Below are positions 26,939 through 36,476 of a DNA stretch of 64,000 bases, piece after piece; the stretch's first letter is position 1, and every line of letters starts with the position of its first letter. The DNA lies in NCBI RefSeq assembly GCF_900497695.1, contig NZ_UIDD01000011.1:62001-126000 (forward strand). The letters are read 5' to 3'. The stretch comes from Pseudomonas wadenswilerensis. GTDB taxonomy: Bacteria > Pseudomonadota > Gammaproteobacteria > Pseudomonadales > Pseudomonadaceae. The position numbers and the translations under genes are program-made. Below the pieces are notes generated by a model. The model was given only the letters and a program-made list of their open reading frames with translations. It was not told where the DNA came from and did no database searches.

Positions 26939-28432
26939 ATGAAACCATCGCTCGTCCTAAGAATGGGCCAGCAACTGACGATGACCCCGCAGTTGCAACA
27001 GGCCATACGTCTGCTCCAGCTTTCTACCCTGGACCTCCAGCAGGAAATCCAGGAAGCGCTGGAATCAAACCCGATGCTCGAGCGCCAGGAAGATGGCGAC
27101 GACTTCGACAACAGCGACCCGATGGCCGACAACGCCGAGAGCAAACCCGTCGCCGAAGTTCAGGAAACCAGCTTCCAGGAGACCGCCCCGACGGTGGACA
27201 ACCTCGAAGAAGGCGAGTGGAACGAACGCATCCCCAACGAGCTGCCGGTCGACACCGCCTGGGAAGACATCTACCAGACCAGCGCCAGCAGCCTGCCCAG
27301 CAACGACGATGACGAGTGGGACTTCACCACCCGCACCTCCGTTGGCGAGAGCCTGCAAAGCCATCTGCTCTGGCAACTGAACCTGGCTCCGATGTCCGAC
27401 ACCGACCGGCTGATCGCCGTGACGTTGATCGACTGCATCAATAACCAGGGCTACCTCGACGAAACCCTGGAAGAAGTCTGTGATTCCTTCGACCCCGAGC
27501 TCGACATCGAGCTGGATGAAGTCGAGGCCGTGCTGCACCGTATTCAACAGTTCGAACCGGCCGGCATCGGCGCGCGCAACCTCAGCGAGTGCCTGTTGCT
27601 GCAACTGCGCCAGCTGCCGCCGCGCACGCCGTGGATGGCCGAAGCCCAGCGCCTGGTCAGCGACTACATCGACCTGCTCGGTGGCCGTGACTACAGCCAG
27701 CTGATGCGCCGCATGAAGCTCAAGGAAGACGAACTGCGCCAGGTCATCGAGCTGGTACAGAGCCTCAACCCGCGCCCCGGCTCGCAAATCGAGTCGAGCG
27801 AAGCCGAATACGTGGTGCCGGACGTGATCGTGCGCAAGGACAACGAACGCTGGCTGGTCGAGCTCAACCAGGAGGCGGTCCCCCGCCTGCGGGTCAACCC
27901 GCAGTACGCCGGCTTCGTTCGCCGCGCCGACACCAGCGCCGACAACACCTTCATGCGCAACCAGCTGCAGGAAGCGCGCTGGTTCATCAAGAGCCTGCAA
28001 AGCCGCAACGAGACCCTGATGAAGGTCGCCACCCAGATCGTCGAGCACCAGCGTGGCTTCCTCGATCATGGCGACGAAGCGATGAAACCGCTGGTGTTGC
28101 ACGATATCGCCGAAGCGGTGGGCATGCACGAGTCGACGATTTCCCGGGTGACCACGCAAAAATACATGCACACGCCCCGCGGTATTTACGAGCTGAAGTA
28201 CTTTTTCTCCAGCCACGTCAGCACCTCCGAAGGCGGCGAATGCTCGTCCACGGCGATCCGCGCGATCATCAAAAAACTTGTTGCAGCGGAAAATCAGAAA
28301 AAGCCATTGAGTGACAGCAAGATCGCTGGTTTACTGGAGGCACAAGGCATCCAGGTAGCACGTCGCACCGTCGCCAAGTACCGCGAGTCCCTCGGCATTG
28401 CACCGTCGAGCGAGCGCAAGCGATTGATGTAA
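26939..28432 (+). CDS. rpoN: RNA polymerase sigma-54 factor
   Basis: 497 residues. The N-terminal glutamine-rich activator-interacting region (QQLTMTPQLQQAIRLLQLST) is followed by an acidic linker, the core-binding domain, a helix-turn-helix and the terminal RpoN box ARRTVAKYRE. It directs transcription from -24/-12 promoters for nitrogen, motility and catabolic genes. It heads the conserved rpoN-hpf-ptsN-rapZ-ptsO cluster. Confidence 0.98.
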   Translation: MKPSLVLRMGQQLTMTPQLQQAIRLLQLSTLDLQQEIQEALESNPMLERQEDGDDFDNSDPMADNAESKPVAEVQETSFQETAPTVDNLEEGEWNERIPNELPVDTAWEDIYQTSASSLPSNDDDEWDFTTRTSVGESLQSHLLWQLNLAPMSDTDRLIAVTLIDCINNQGYLDETLEEVCDSFDPELDIELDEVEAVLHRIQQFEPAGIGARNLSECLLLQLRQLPPRTPWMAEAQRLVSDYIDLLGGRDYSQLMRRMKLKEDELRQVIELVQSLNPRPGSQIESSEAEYVVPDVIVRKDNERWLVELNQEAVPRLRVNPQYAGFVRRADTSADNTFMRNQLQEARWFIKSLQSRNETLMKVATQIVEHQRGFLDHGDEAMKPLVLHDIAEAVGMHESTISRVTTQKYMHTPRGIYELKYFFSSHVSTSEGGECSSTAIRAIIKKLVAAENQKKPLSDSKIAGLLEAQGIQVARRTVAKYRESLGIAPSSERKRLM

Positions 28433-28513
28433 CGGCTCCTGAGGTGTGCCACCGCAGTTCAGTGGCAGGCGCAACACCTGCCTCTTATGCACCGGCAACA
28501 AAGGAGAAGCTGT

Positions 28514-28822
28514 ATGCAAGTCAATATCAGTGGACAGCATGTAGAAGTTACTCAGCCCCTGCGTGAGTACGTCGAGCAAAAATTGAAACGGCTGGAGGGG
28601 CATTTCGACAAGATTACCAATGTGACGGTAATCATGAAGGTCGAGAAGTTGCAGCAGAAGATTGAAGCAACGCTGTTCATTCCCGGCGGCGAAGTGGTTG
28701 CAAATGCCGAACACCAAGACATGTATGCAGCGATCGATGCCTTGACTGACAAGCTCGACCGCCAACTGAAAAAACACAAGGAAAAACAGCAAAGCCTGCT
28801 GCAAGGTGCAGCGGCCCGCTGA
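28514..28822 (+). CDS. hpf: Ribosome hibernation promoting factor (short form)
   Basis: A 102-residue HPF/YfiA protein that binds the 30S subunit and helps form inactive 100S ribosomes in stationary phase. ATG 28514 is preceded by AAGGAGAAGC, an excellent ribosome-binding site. The conserved MQVNISGQHVEVTQPLREYV start and EATLFIPGGEVVANAEHQDMYAAID block are clear. Confidence 0.95.
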   Translation: MQVNISGQHVEVTQPLREYVEQKLKRLEGHFDKITNVTVIMKVEKLQQKIEATLFIPGGEVVANAEHQDMYAAIDALTDKLDRQLKKHKEKQQSLLQGAAAR

Positions 28823-28834
28823 TCCCCCTCATCC

Positions 28835-29299
28835 ATGATCCGACTTGAAACCATCCTGACCCCCGGCCGTTCCCTTGTGAACGTGCCGGGCGGCAGTAAA
28901 AAGCGTGCGCTCGAACAGATCGCCAATCTGATCGGCAAACAAGTGCCCGAGCTGGACACCCAGGACGTGTACGAAGCCCTGATCGCCCGGGAAAAACTGG
29001 GCTCTACCGGCTTCGGCAACGGCATTGCCATTCCGCATTGCCGCCTCAAGGGCTGCGAATCGCCGGTCAGCGCACTGTTGCACCTTGACGCCCCTATCGA
29101 TTTCGACGCCATCGATGGCGCTCCGGTCGACCTGCTGTTCGTACTGCTGGTCCCGGAAGCGGCTACCGATGCGCACCTGGAGCTGCTGCGCCAGATCGCC
29201 AGCATGCTCGATAGCAAGGACGTACGCGAAAAACTGCGTGCGGCCACCAGTAACGAATCCTTGTACCAGGTCGTGCTGGACGTACAAAACGGGCACTGA
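28835..29299 (+). CDS. ptsN: Nitrogen-PTS EIIA component
   Basis: A 154-residue PTS EIIA-2 domain protein. The phospho-accepting histidine is H68 in GNGIAIPHCR. EIIA-Ntr is phosphorylated through PtsP and PtsO and regulates potassium, carbon-storage and nitrogen-related functions. It begins 12 nt after hpf. Confidence 0.96.
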   Translation: MIRLETILTPGRSLVNVPGGSKKRALEQIANLIGKQVPELDTQDVYEALIAREKLGSTGFGNGIAIPHCRLKGCESPVSALLHLDAPIDFDAIDGAPVDLLFVLLVPEAATDAHLELLRQIASMLDSKDVREKLRAATSNESLYQVVLDVQNGH

Positions 29300-29301
29300 A
29301 C

Positions 29302-30156
29302 ATGCGCTTGATCATCGTTAGCGGCCGGTCCGGCTCCGGCAAGAGCACCGCCCTCGATGTACTTGAGGACAACGGTTACTACTGCATCGACAACCTGCCG
29401 GCGGGCTTGCTGCCGCAGTTGGCCGAAAGCGCCCTGATCAACACTGAATTGATGCAGCCCAAAGTGGCCGTATCGATTGACGCGCGCAACCTGCCCAGCC
29501 ACCTCTCGCGCTTTCCCGAGTTGCTTGAGGACGCCCGTAGCCGGCACATCCAGTGTGACGTGTTGTACCTGGATGCCGATGAAGAAACCCTGCTCAAACG
29601 CTTCTCGGAAACCCGCCGCCGCCACCCGCTAACCAACAACGAACGCTCGCTGGCCGAAGCGATCGAGGTCGAAAGTGAACTGCTCGGGCCGATCGCTGAC
29701 CTCGCCGACCTGAAAATCGACACCACCAACCTGAACCTGTATCAGCTGCGTGATTCGATCAAGTTGCGCCTGCTCAACCAGCCGGAGCCAGGCACGGCAT
29801 TCCTGGTCGAGTCCTTCGGCTTCAAGCGGGGCATGCCGGTAGACGCCGACCTGGTGTTCGATGTGCGTTGCCTGCCCAACCCCTACTGGAAGCCGGAACT
29901 ACGTGACCATTCGGGCCTCGAGCAACCGGTAATCGATTACCTGGCAGCGCAGCCGGATGTCGAGGACATGTTCCAGGACATCTCCAGCTACCTGCTCAAA
30001 TGGTTGCCACGCTTTGCCGCCAGCAACCGTGCTTATGTCACCATTGCCATTGGCTGCACTGGCGGCCACCACCGTTCGGTGTACCTGACCGAGCGCCTGG
30101 GCCAGTTACTGCAACAATCGTTAAAGAACGTCCAGGTCCGCCACCGCGACCTCTAG
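29302..30156 (+). CDS. rapZ: RNase adapter / nucleotide-binding protein RapZ
   Basis: 284 residues. The N-terminal Walker A, SGRSGSGKST, is near residue 8. The C-terminal CTGGHHRSVYL motif near residue 255 is the conserved ligand-sensing site. In enterobacteria RapZ controls GlmZ decay; the pseudomonad role is less defined. It starts 2 nt after ptsN. Confidence 0.95.
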   Translation: MRLIIVSGRSGSGKSTALDVLEDNGYYCIDNLPAGLLPQLAESALINTELMQPKVAVSIDARNLPSHLSRFPELLEDARSRHIQCDVLYLDADEETLLKRFSETRRRHPLTNNERSLAEAIEVESELLGPIADLADLKIDTTNLNLYQLRDSIKLRLLNQPEPGTAFLVESFGFKRGMPVDADLVFDVRCLPNPYWKPELRDHSGLEQPVIDYLAAQPDVEDMFQDISSYLLKWLPRFAASNRAYVTIAIGCTGGHHRSVYLTERLGQLLQQSLKNVQVRHRDL

Positions 30157-30176
30157 CCCACAGGACCAGCGCCTCG

Positions 30177-30449
30177 ATGCCCGCAAAAGAAATCACCATC
30201 ATCAACAAGCTGGGGCTGCACGCCCGGGCGGCGGCAAAGTTCGTTGGAGTCGCTGGCAGGTTCCCCTGCCAGGTTCGCGTTGGCCGAGCCCCGGAATCAT
30301 TGGTCGATGGCAAGAGCATCATGGCGGTCATGATGCTGGCGGCCGGTAAAGGCACCGCCATTCATCTGCACACAGAGGGCGAACAGGACGATGATGCACT
30401 CAAGGCCCTGATCGAGCTGATCAACAATTACTTCGACGAGGGCGAGTAA
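30177..30449 (+). CDS. ptsO: Nitrogen-PTS phosphocarrier NPr
   Basis: A 90-residue HPr-like protein. The phospho-histidine is H15 in INKLGLHARAA and the regulatory serine is in KSIMAVMML. It passes phosphate from PtsP (elsewhere) to PtsN. ATG 30177 is chosen; the longer frame overlaps rapZ and is not expected to be translated. Confidence 0.95.
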   Translation: MPAKEITIINKLGLHARAAAKFVGVAGRFPCQVRVGRAPESLVDGKSIMAVMMLAAGKGTAIHLHTEGEQDDDALKALIELINNYFDEGE

Positions 30450-30463
30450 CCGCCCCCGTTTTC

Positions 30464-31357
30464 TCACGAAAGCGCCGTATCCATCACCATCATCAGGCAG
30501 AAGCCGATGCACAGGCCAAGACTGGCCAGCCGGTGATGGCCATTGCTGCGTGATTCCGGAATGATTTCCTGGGTCACCACCAGCAACATCGCACCCGCCG
30601 CGCAAGCCAGCCCCAATGGCAGCAACAGCTCCGCCACGCTAACCAGCCAGGCGCACACCACCGCCGCCAGCGGCTCGACCAGACCTGAAGCCGCACCGAT
30701 CAGAAACGCCTTGAAGCGGGCCATCCCCGCCCCTGCCAGCACCAGGGCGATGACCAGGCCTTCGGGCACATCCTGCAAGGCGATACCCATGGCCAGGCTG
30801 TCGGCATCAGGCATGCCGCCGCCGGCAGACACGCCAATGGCCATCCCTTCCGGAATGTTATGGGCAATGATGGCGATGACGAACACCCAGATCCGCGCGG
30901 CGATCACCGGCTGCTGGGCAGTGCCGACCAGCGCCTCCGGTGAAGCGCCGGAGACCTTCAGGTCCACCAGGTACAGACAGAAGGCCCCGAACAACAAGCC
31001 GAAGCTGACCAACCCACCCGCACCCCATTTACCCAGGCCAATGGCCTGGGCGGCATCCAGCCCGGGAATGATCAGCGAGAAAGCCGTGGCTGCCAGCATT
31101 ACCCCGGCCCCGAAGCCCAGCAGGGTATCGGCGAGCGCCACCGGCATGTTGCGGATCACCAGCACCGGCACGGCGCCCAGGGCAGTGCCCAGGGCGCACA
31201 GCGCACCGCCTTCAAGTGCCCGCAACATGCGCGGCTCAAGATCAAGCCAGGCGATACCCTGAGCCACCAGCAGCGCGAAGCCGACCAGCAACAACAGGGT
31301 ACCGAGCGCCAGGCGAAACAGCCGCACTCCGGCAATGGACATCACATCCGAACGCAT
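30464..31357 (-). CDS. ZIP-family metal transporter
   Basis: A protein of about 297 residues with eight membrane segments. The paired ZIP motifs HNIPEGMAIG and QDVPEGLVIA are clear and supply metal ligands. Start options are GTG at 31372 (overlapping the sodA stop by 4 nt), ATG at 31357 or ATG at 31342. Placement at the end of the Fur-box-headed fagA-fumC-orfX-sodA run suggests uptake of a divalent metal such as manganese or zinc during iron limitation; this is inference from context. Confidence 0.88.
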   Translation of the reverse strand: MRSDVMSIAGVRLFRLALGTLLLLVGFALLVAQGIAWLDLEPRMLRALEGGALCALGTALGAVPVLVIRNMPVALADTLLGFGAGVMLAATAFSLIIPGLDAAQAIGLGKWGAGGLVSFGLLFGAFCLYLVDLKVSGASPEALVGTAQQPVIAARIWVFVIAIIAHNIPEGMAIGVSAGGGMPDADSLAMGIALQDVPEGLVIALVLAGAGMARFKAFLIGAASGLVEPLAAVVCAWLVSVAELLLPLGLACAAGAMLLVVTQEIIPESRSNGHHRLASLGLCIGFCLMMVMDTALS

Positions 31358-31368
31358 ACCAGCGCGAC

Positions 31369-31980
31369 TCACACAAGCGCGGCTGCGTAACGACGCTCTA
31401 CCTCGGACCAGTCGATCACGTTGTAGAACGCGTTGATGTATTCCGGACGGCGGTTCTGGTACAGCAGGTAGTAAGCATGCTCCCAGACGTCCAGGCCGAG
31501 TATCGGCGTGTTGCCGTTCATCAGCGGGCTGTCCTGGTTACCACTGCTTTCGACCACCAGGGTCTTGGCCGGGGTCACGCTCAACCAGGCCCAGCCGCTG
31601 CCGAAACGGGTCAGCGCAGCCTTGGTAAAAGCGTCCTTGAAGGCGTCGAAACCACCCAATTGCTCCTCGATGGCCTTGGCCACGGCGCCTTGTGGCAAGC
31701 CCCCGCCCTTGGGCGACATCACCCTCCAGAACAGCGAATGGTTGGCGTGGCCGCCGCCCTGGTTAATCACTGCGTTCTGCAACTTCTCCGGCAACTGCCT
31801 GACGCTGGCGACCAGTTTTTCCACCGGCCACTCGGCATACTCGCTGCCTTCTACCGCCGCATTGAGGTTGTTGATATAGGTCTGGTGGTGCTTGCTGTGG
31901 TGAATCTGCATGGTCTGAGTATCGATGTGCGGTTCCAGCGCATCGTAGGCGTAGGGCAATGCAGGCAAGGTGTAAGGCAT
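31369..31980 (-). CDS. sodA: Superoxide dismutase, manganese type
   Basis: A 203-residue Mn/Fe superoxide dismutase. The metal ligands appear in HHSKHHQTYINNLN, GGHANHSLFW and DVWEHAYYLLYQNRRPEY. Assignment to the Mn enzyme rests on the fagA-fumC-orfX-sodA context known from P. aeruginosa. ATG 31980 (MPYTLPALPYAYDALEPHID) matches homologues; an upstream in-frame start would extend into orfX. Confidence 0.95.
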   Translation of the reverse strand: MPYTLPALPYAYDALEPHIDTQTMQIHHSKHHQTYINNLNAAVEGSEYAEWPVEKLVASVRQLPEKLQNAVINQGGGHANHSLFWRVMSPKGGGLPQGAVAKAIEEQLGGFDAFKDAFTKAALTRFGSGWAWLSVTPAKTLVVESSGNQDSPLMNGNTPILGLDVWEHAYYLLYQNRRPEYINAFYNVIDWSEVERRYAAALV

Positions 31981-31981
31981 T

Positions 31982-32443
31982 TCACTGGATTCCATATTGT
32001 AGGGGTGAAGGCCCGGCGCTTTCCTGGCCGGCATGCAGGGCCGGCTGCGGCTCGTGCCGGTAGAGCAGGCGTTCGGTACGCGGGTACTGGCCGTACTCGC
32101 CGATGAAGCTCAACAACTCGGTGTAGGTCTTGCTGCTGTGGCGCAGCGCAGCTGTGCGCAGCATCGGCGCCATGCGCGGATCCTGGGCGGTCTGTAACAG
32201 CCGCTGATGAATGGCGCAGAGGTACTCGGCGCTTTCCTGCGGCTGATTCAGGCGCAGGTGCAGGTCGGCCAGGTTGTGGTGAGCGATGACACAAACGGCC
32301 ACCGCTTCGTCGGCGTCATGCCAGCGCTCGAACAACACCTGGGCAAGCGCCAGGGCCTGCAGATACAACTCGCGGGCGTCGACCAGCTCGCCCTGTTCGA
32401 ACAGGCGGTTGGCAATTTCGGTGGTGCGTTTCCAGTGCTGCAT
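31982..32443 (-). CDS. OrfX, helical protein of the fumC-sodA operon
   Basis: A 153-residue, probably all-helical protein of unknown function. The repeats (TTEIANRLFEQGELVDARELYLQAL and later AHHNLADLHLRLNQPQESAEYL) look like tetratricopeptide units. GGAGGTTTGCC precedes its ATG. It occupies the orfX position between fumC and sodA, as in the P. aeruginosa iron-starvation operon. Confidence 0.82.
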   Translation of the reverse strand: MQHWKRTTEIANRLFEQGELVDARELYLQALALAQVLFERWHDADEAVAVCVIAHHNLADLHLRLNQPQESAEYLCAIHQRLLQTAQDPRMAPMLRTAALRHSSKTYTELLSFIGEYGQYPRTERLLYRHEPQPALHAGQESAGPSPLQYGIQ

Positions 32444-32470
32444 GGCAAACCTCCAGAGCGGTGGACCGGC

Positions 32471-33839
<1,369 letters not shown>

Positions 33840-33847
<8 letters not shown>

Positions 33848-34241
33848 CATCAAGTCCTTGCATCAGTTCATCGTAGGAAATCGAAGGCAGCAGCACGCAG
33901 TTCGCCAGTTGCAGGGCGAAGGGCTGCCAGCGCTGGTTGTGTTCGCGACGGTCGAGGTTGCGCAGTTCCAGCAGCGGTCGCCAGGCCTGGTCCAGGCACA
34001 GGCAGCGCCAATGCCAGGGCAGCGCGCGATCGCAGGCGGTATCCAGCAGCAGGCGGAAAGAGGTCAAGGCGACGGTCCAGGCGCTGGTATCGGTGCAACA
34101 CACCAGATAGCGGCCTTCGGTGAGGTAGTGTTCGATCAGCCGCGGCTCGTCCGGGTCAAGGGCACAGCGAATGCGCCGGCTCAGCCAGCGCCAGTTTTCC
34201 AGGTAGGGCAATTCGTGGAGGACTGGTTTCATGAACATCAT
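33840..34241 (-). CDS. fagA: FagA-like protein, Fur-associated gene
   Basis: A small cytoplasmic protein of 130-133 residues with unknown biochemical role, first gene of the fagA-fumC-orfX-sodA operon. Visible features are a Trp/Arg-rich segment (YLENWRWLSRRIRCALDPDEP) and Cys-Cys in YLVCCTDTSAW; no known domain was recognised. Start may be ATG 34241, 34238 or 34232; none has a strong ribosome site. The Fur box lies only 7 nt upstream of the earliest ATG. Confidence 0.83.
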
Positions 34242-34247
34242 CGCCTA

Positions 34248-34266
34248 GATAATGATATTCATTATT
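34248..34266 (-). promoter_or_regulatory. Fur box controlling the fagA-fumC-orfX-sodA operon
   Basis: GATAATGATATTCATTATT matches the 19-bp Fur consensus GATAATGATAATCATTATC at 17 positions. A further GATAATCAG half-type sequence follows at ~34271. Fur-Fe(II) binding here would repress the operon when iron is sufficient. Confidence 0.88.
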
Positions 34267-34311
34267 AAGTGATAATCAGAATCAGTTCAAGGAAATGAAA
34301 AAAGAAAAACA

Positions 34312-34338
34312 AAAAGCCCGACACATGGCCGGGCTTTT
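34312..34338 (-). terminator. Terminator downstream of pmbA
   Basis: AAAAGCCCG (34312-34320) pairs with CGGGCTTTT (34330-34338). Reading the minus strand, the stem is followed by TTTTTGTTTTTC, the expected orientation for stopping pmbA transcription before the Fur-controlled promoter. Confidence 0.75.
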
Positions 34339-34370
34339 GGAGGGGATGTAGGAACGGGCTCTGCGCGCTC

Positions 34371-34443
34371 GATCACTGGCAAGTCCAGCTCCCACAGGTC
34401 CAGCTTACATCGAACCATTGTGGGAGCTGGCTTGCCAGCGATG
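34371..34443. repeat. REP palindrome downstream of pmbA
   Basis: Arms near 34371-34396 and 34419-34443 share GATCACTGGCAAGTCCAGCT then CCCACA, with a few mismatches to TGTGGGAGCTGGCTTGCCAG. The class is the same as the REP entered by the IS element. Confidence 0.78.
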
Positions 34444-34457
34444 AGGCCGGTAGGGGC

Positions 34458-35804
34458 TTAACTGCCCGCTACGGTCATCCGCTCGATCAACACGGAGCCT
34501 GTGTGGATATTGCTGCGGGTTTCCAGATCATTACCAATCGCGACGATTTGCTGGAACATATCCTTCATATTGCCGGCGATCGTCACTTCTTGAACGGCGA
34601 ACTGAATCTCGCCGTTTTCTACCCAGTAACCTGCGGCACCACGGGAATAGTCGCCAGTCACCATGTTCAGGCCATGGCCCATCAGCTCGGTGACCAACAG
34701 GCCACGGCCCATGCGCCGCAGCAAGGCAGGCTGGTCTTCTACACCATGGGTAACAAACAGGTTATGCACGCCACCGGCGTTGGCAGTACTCGGCAAGCCG
34801 AGCTTGCGCCCGGAATAGGTACCCAGTACGTAGGACACCAGCTGGCCATTTTCAACGAACGGTTTGGCGTAGGTCGCCAGGCCGTCACCGTCGAACGCAG
34901 CACTGGCCAGCGCCCTTTGCAGGTGCGGACGCTCGTCCAGGGTCAACCAGGAAGGGAACAGGCGCTGGCCCATGGCGCCGTCGAGGAACGATGACTTGCG
35001 GTACAGGTTGCCGCCGGAAATCGCCGAGAGGAAGCTGCCGAACAACCCGCCCGCCAGCTCGGCCGAGAACAGCACCGGCACTTCACAGGTCGGCACCGGG
35101 CGTGCGCCCAGGCGGCTCGCCGCCCGTTGCGCGGCGCGTATACCGATGCTGCGCGGGTCAGCCAGCAATTCGCCCTGGCGGTTGACGTCATACCAGTAGT
35201 CGCGCTGCATCTGCCCGTCGGCTTCGGCGATCATCACGCAGCTCAGGCTGTGCCGGGTCGAGGCGTAGCCGCCGATGAAGCCATGGCTGTTGCCATAGAC
35301 GCGGCAGCCCTGGTGAGTGTTGAGGGTGGTGCCGTCGGCGTTCTTGATCCGCGCATCGGTGTCGAACGCCGCAGCCTCGCACTCCAGGGCCTTTTCGATG
35401 GCCTGCTCGGGGGTGATGTCCCAGGCGTGATACAGGTCGAAATCCGGCTGTTCACGGGCCATCAGCGCCGGGTCGGCAAGCCCGGCGCACTCGTCTTCGG
35501 AGGTGTGCCTGGCAATCGCCAGGGCCGCGGCAACGGTTTCCCGGATCGCCTCGCTGCCGCTGGCCGAAGTGCTCGCCGAGCCCTTGCGCTGCCCCACGTA
35601 CAGGGTGATACCAAAGCCCTGGTCGCGGTTGAACTCGACGGTCTCGACTTCGCGCTGGCGCACCGAGGTCGACAGCCCCTGCTCCAGCGATACCGCCACT
35701 TCACAGGCACTGGCCCCCTGGCGCCTGGCTTCGGCGATGATCTGTTCGACCTGTTCCTGCAACGCCGGCAGGGCCTGCGGACCTACGCTCTGGACTGCAC
35801 TCAT
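34458..35804 (-). CDS. pmbA: Metalloprotease PmbA (TldE), partner of TldD
   Basis: 448 residues. TldD/PmbA heterodimers degrade unfolded peptides, process microcin B17 and remove CcdA. PmbA is the non-catalytic partner lacking the HExxxH motif of TldD, in agreement with what is seen. ATG 35804 has GGAGAAAACC just upstream; a GTG twelve bases earlier is less likely. It is divergent from yjgA. Confidence 0.94.
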   Translation of the reverse strand: MSAVQSVGPQALPALQEQVEQIIAEARRQGASACEVAVSLEQGLSTSVRQREVETVEFNRDQGFGITLYVGQRKGSASTSASGSEAIRETVAAALAIARHTSEDECAGLADPALMAREQPDFDLYHAWDITPEQAIEKALECEAAAFDTDARIKNADGTTLNTHQGCRVYGNSHGFIGGYASTRHSLSCVMIAEADGQMQRDYWYDVNRQGELLADPRSIGIRAAQRAASRLGARPVPTCEVPVLFSAELAGGLFGSFLSAISGGNLYRKSSFLDGAMGQRLFPSWLTLDERPHLQRALASAAFDGDGLATYAKPFVENGQLVSYVLGTYSGRKLGLPSTANAGGVHNLFVTHGVEDQPALLRRMGRGLLVTELMGHGLNMVTGDYSRGAAGYWVENGEIQFAVQEVTIAGNMKDMFQQIVAIGNDLETRSNIHTGSVLIERMTVAGS

Positions 35805-35912
35805 GGTTTTCTCCACTCAAATTCTGCGTTCGGCACGGGTCAATCTACGACCGGACCGGACAAGCGGCCCCCGACTGGTTATCATGGCGGCGATTCTCAG
35901 CGGACTGCCCCC

Positions 35913-36434
35913 ATGGTTGATTCTTACGACACCGCCTTTGACGGCGAAAAAAGCAAAACCCAGATCAAGCGCGAGATGCAGGCGCTGGTCGACATGGGCG
36001 AGCGCCTCACCACGCTCAAGCCCGACACCCTGGCCAAACTGCCGTTGACCGACGAACTGCGCGCGGCTCTGGAAGAACACAAGCGGCACACCGCGAACGA
36101 GGCCAAGCGGCGTCACAAGTCGTTCATCGGCAAGCTGATGCGCGACCAGGACATCGACGCGATCAATGCCCTGCTTGACCAGCTCGACGCATCCTCGCGC
36201 CAGTACAACGAGCGGTTCCACAACCTCGAACGCTGGCGCGACCGGCTGATCGACGGTACCGACGAAGTCCTGGAGAAGTTCGTCCAGGAGTTTCCGGAAG
36301 CCGATCGCCAGCAGCTACGCTCGCTGATCCGCCAGGCCCAGCACGAGCTTGCGCGCAACAAGGCGCCAAGCGCGAGCCGCAAGATCTTCAAGTACATCCG
36401 CGAACTCGACGAGGTCCAACGCGGCCTGCGTTGA
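35913..36434 (+). CDS. darP: Ribosome-associated protein DarP/YjgA
   Basis: A 173-residue highly charged helical protein (KRRHKSFIGKLMRDQDIDAIN region). YjgA/DarP associates with the late 50S precursor and promotes peptidyl-transferase-centre maturation. ATG 35913 (MVDSYDTAFDGEKSK) was chosen; the longer upstream frame is antisense to pmbA. It lies between pmbA and tldD in opposite orientation. Confidence 0.92.
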   Translation: MVDSYDTAFDGEKSKTQIKREMQALVDMGERLTTLKPDTLAKLPLTDELRAALEEHKRHTANEAKRRHKSFIGKLMRDQDIDAINALLDQLDASSRQYNERFHNLERWRDRLIDGTDEVLEKFVQEFPEADRQQLRSLIRQAQHELARNKAPSASRKIFKYIRELDEVQRGLR

Positions 36435-36444
36435 GCCCCGCACA

Positions 36445-36467
36445 CGGGCAGGCGCCCTGCCTGCCCG
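36445..36467. terminator. Hairpin between convergent yjgA and tldD
   Basis: A 9-bp stem CGGGCAGGC/GCCTGCCCG with a GCCCT loop, followed on the plus side by GTTTCATCTT, a weak T-tract. It probably terminates yjgA. Confidence 0.65.
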
Positions 36468-36476
36468 GTTTCATCT

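Noticed and set aside
34248..34285. A second Fur box at 34271 (GATAATCAG)
   Set aside because: Only a half-site matches; kept as a possible extension of the main box.
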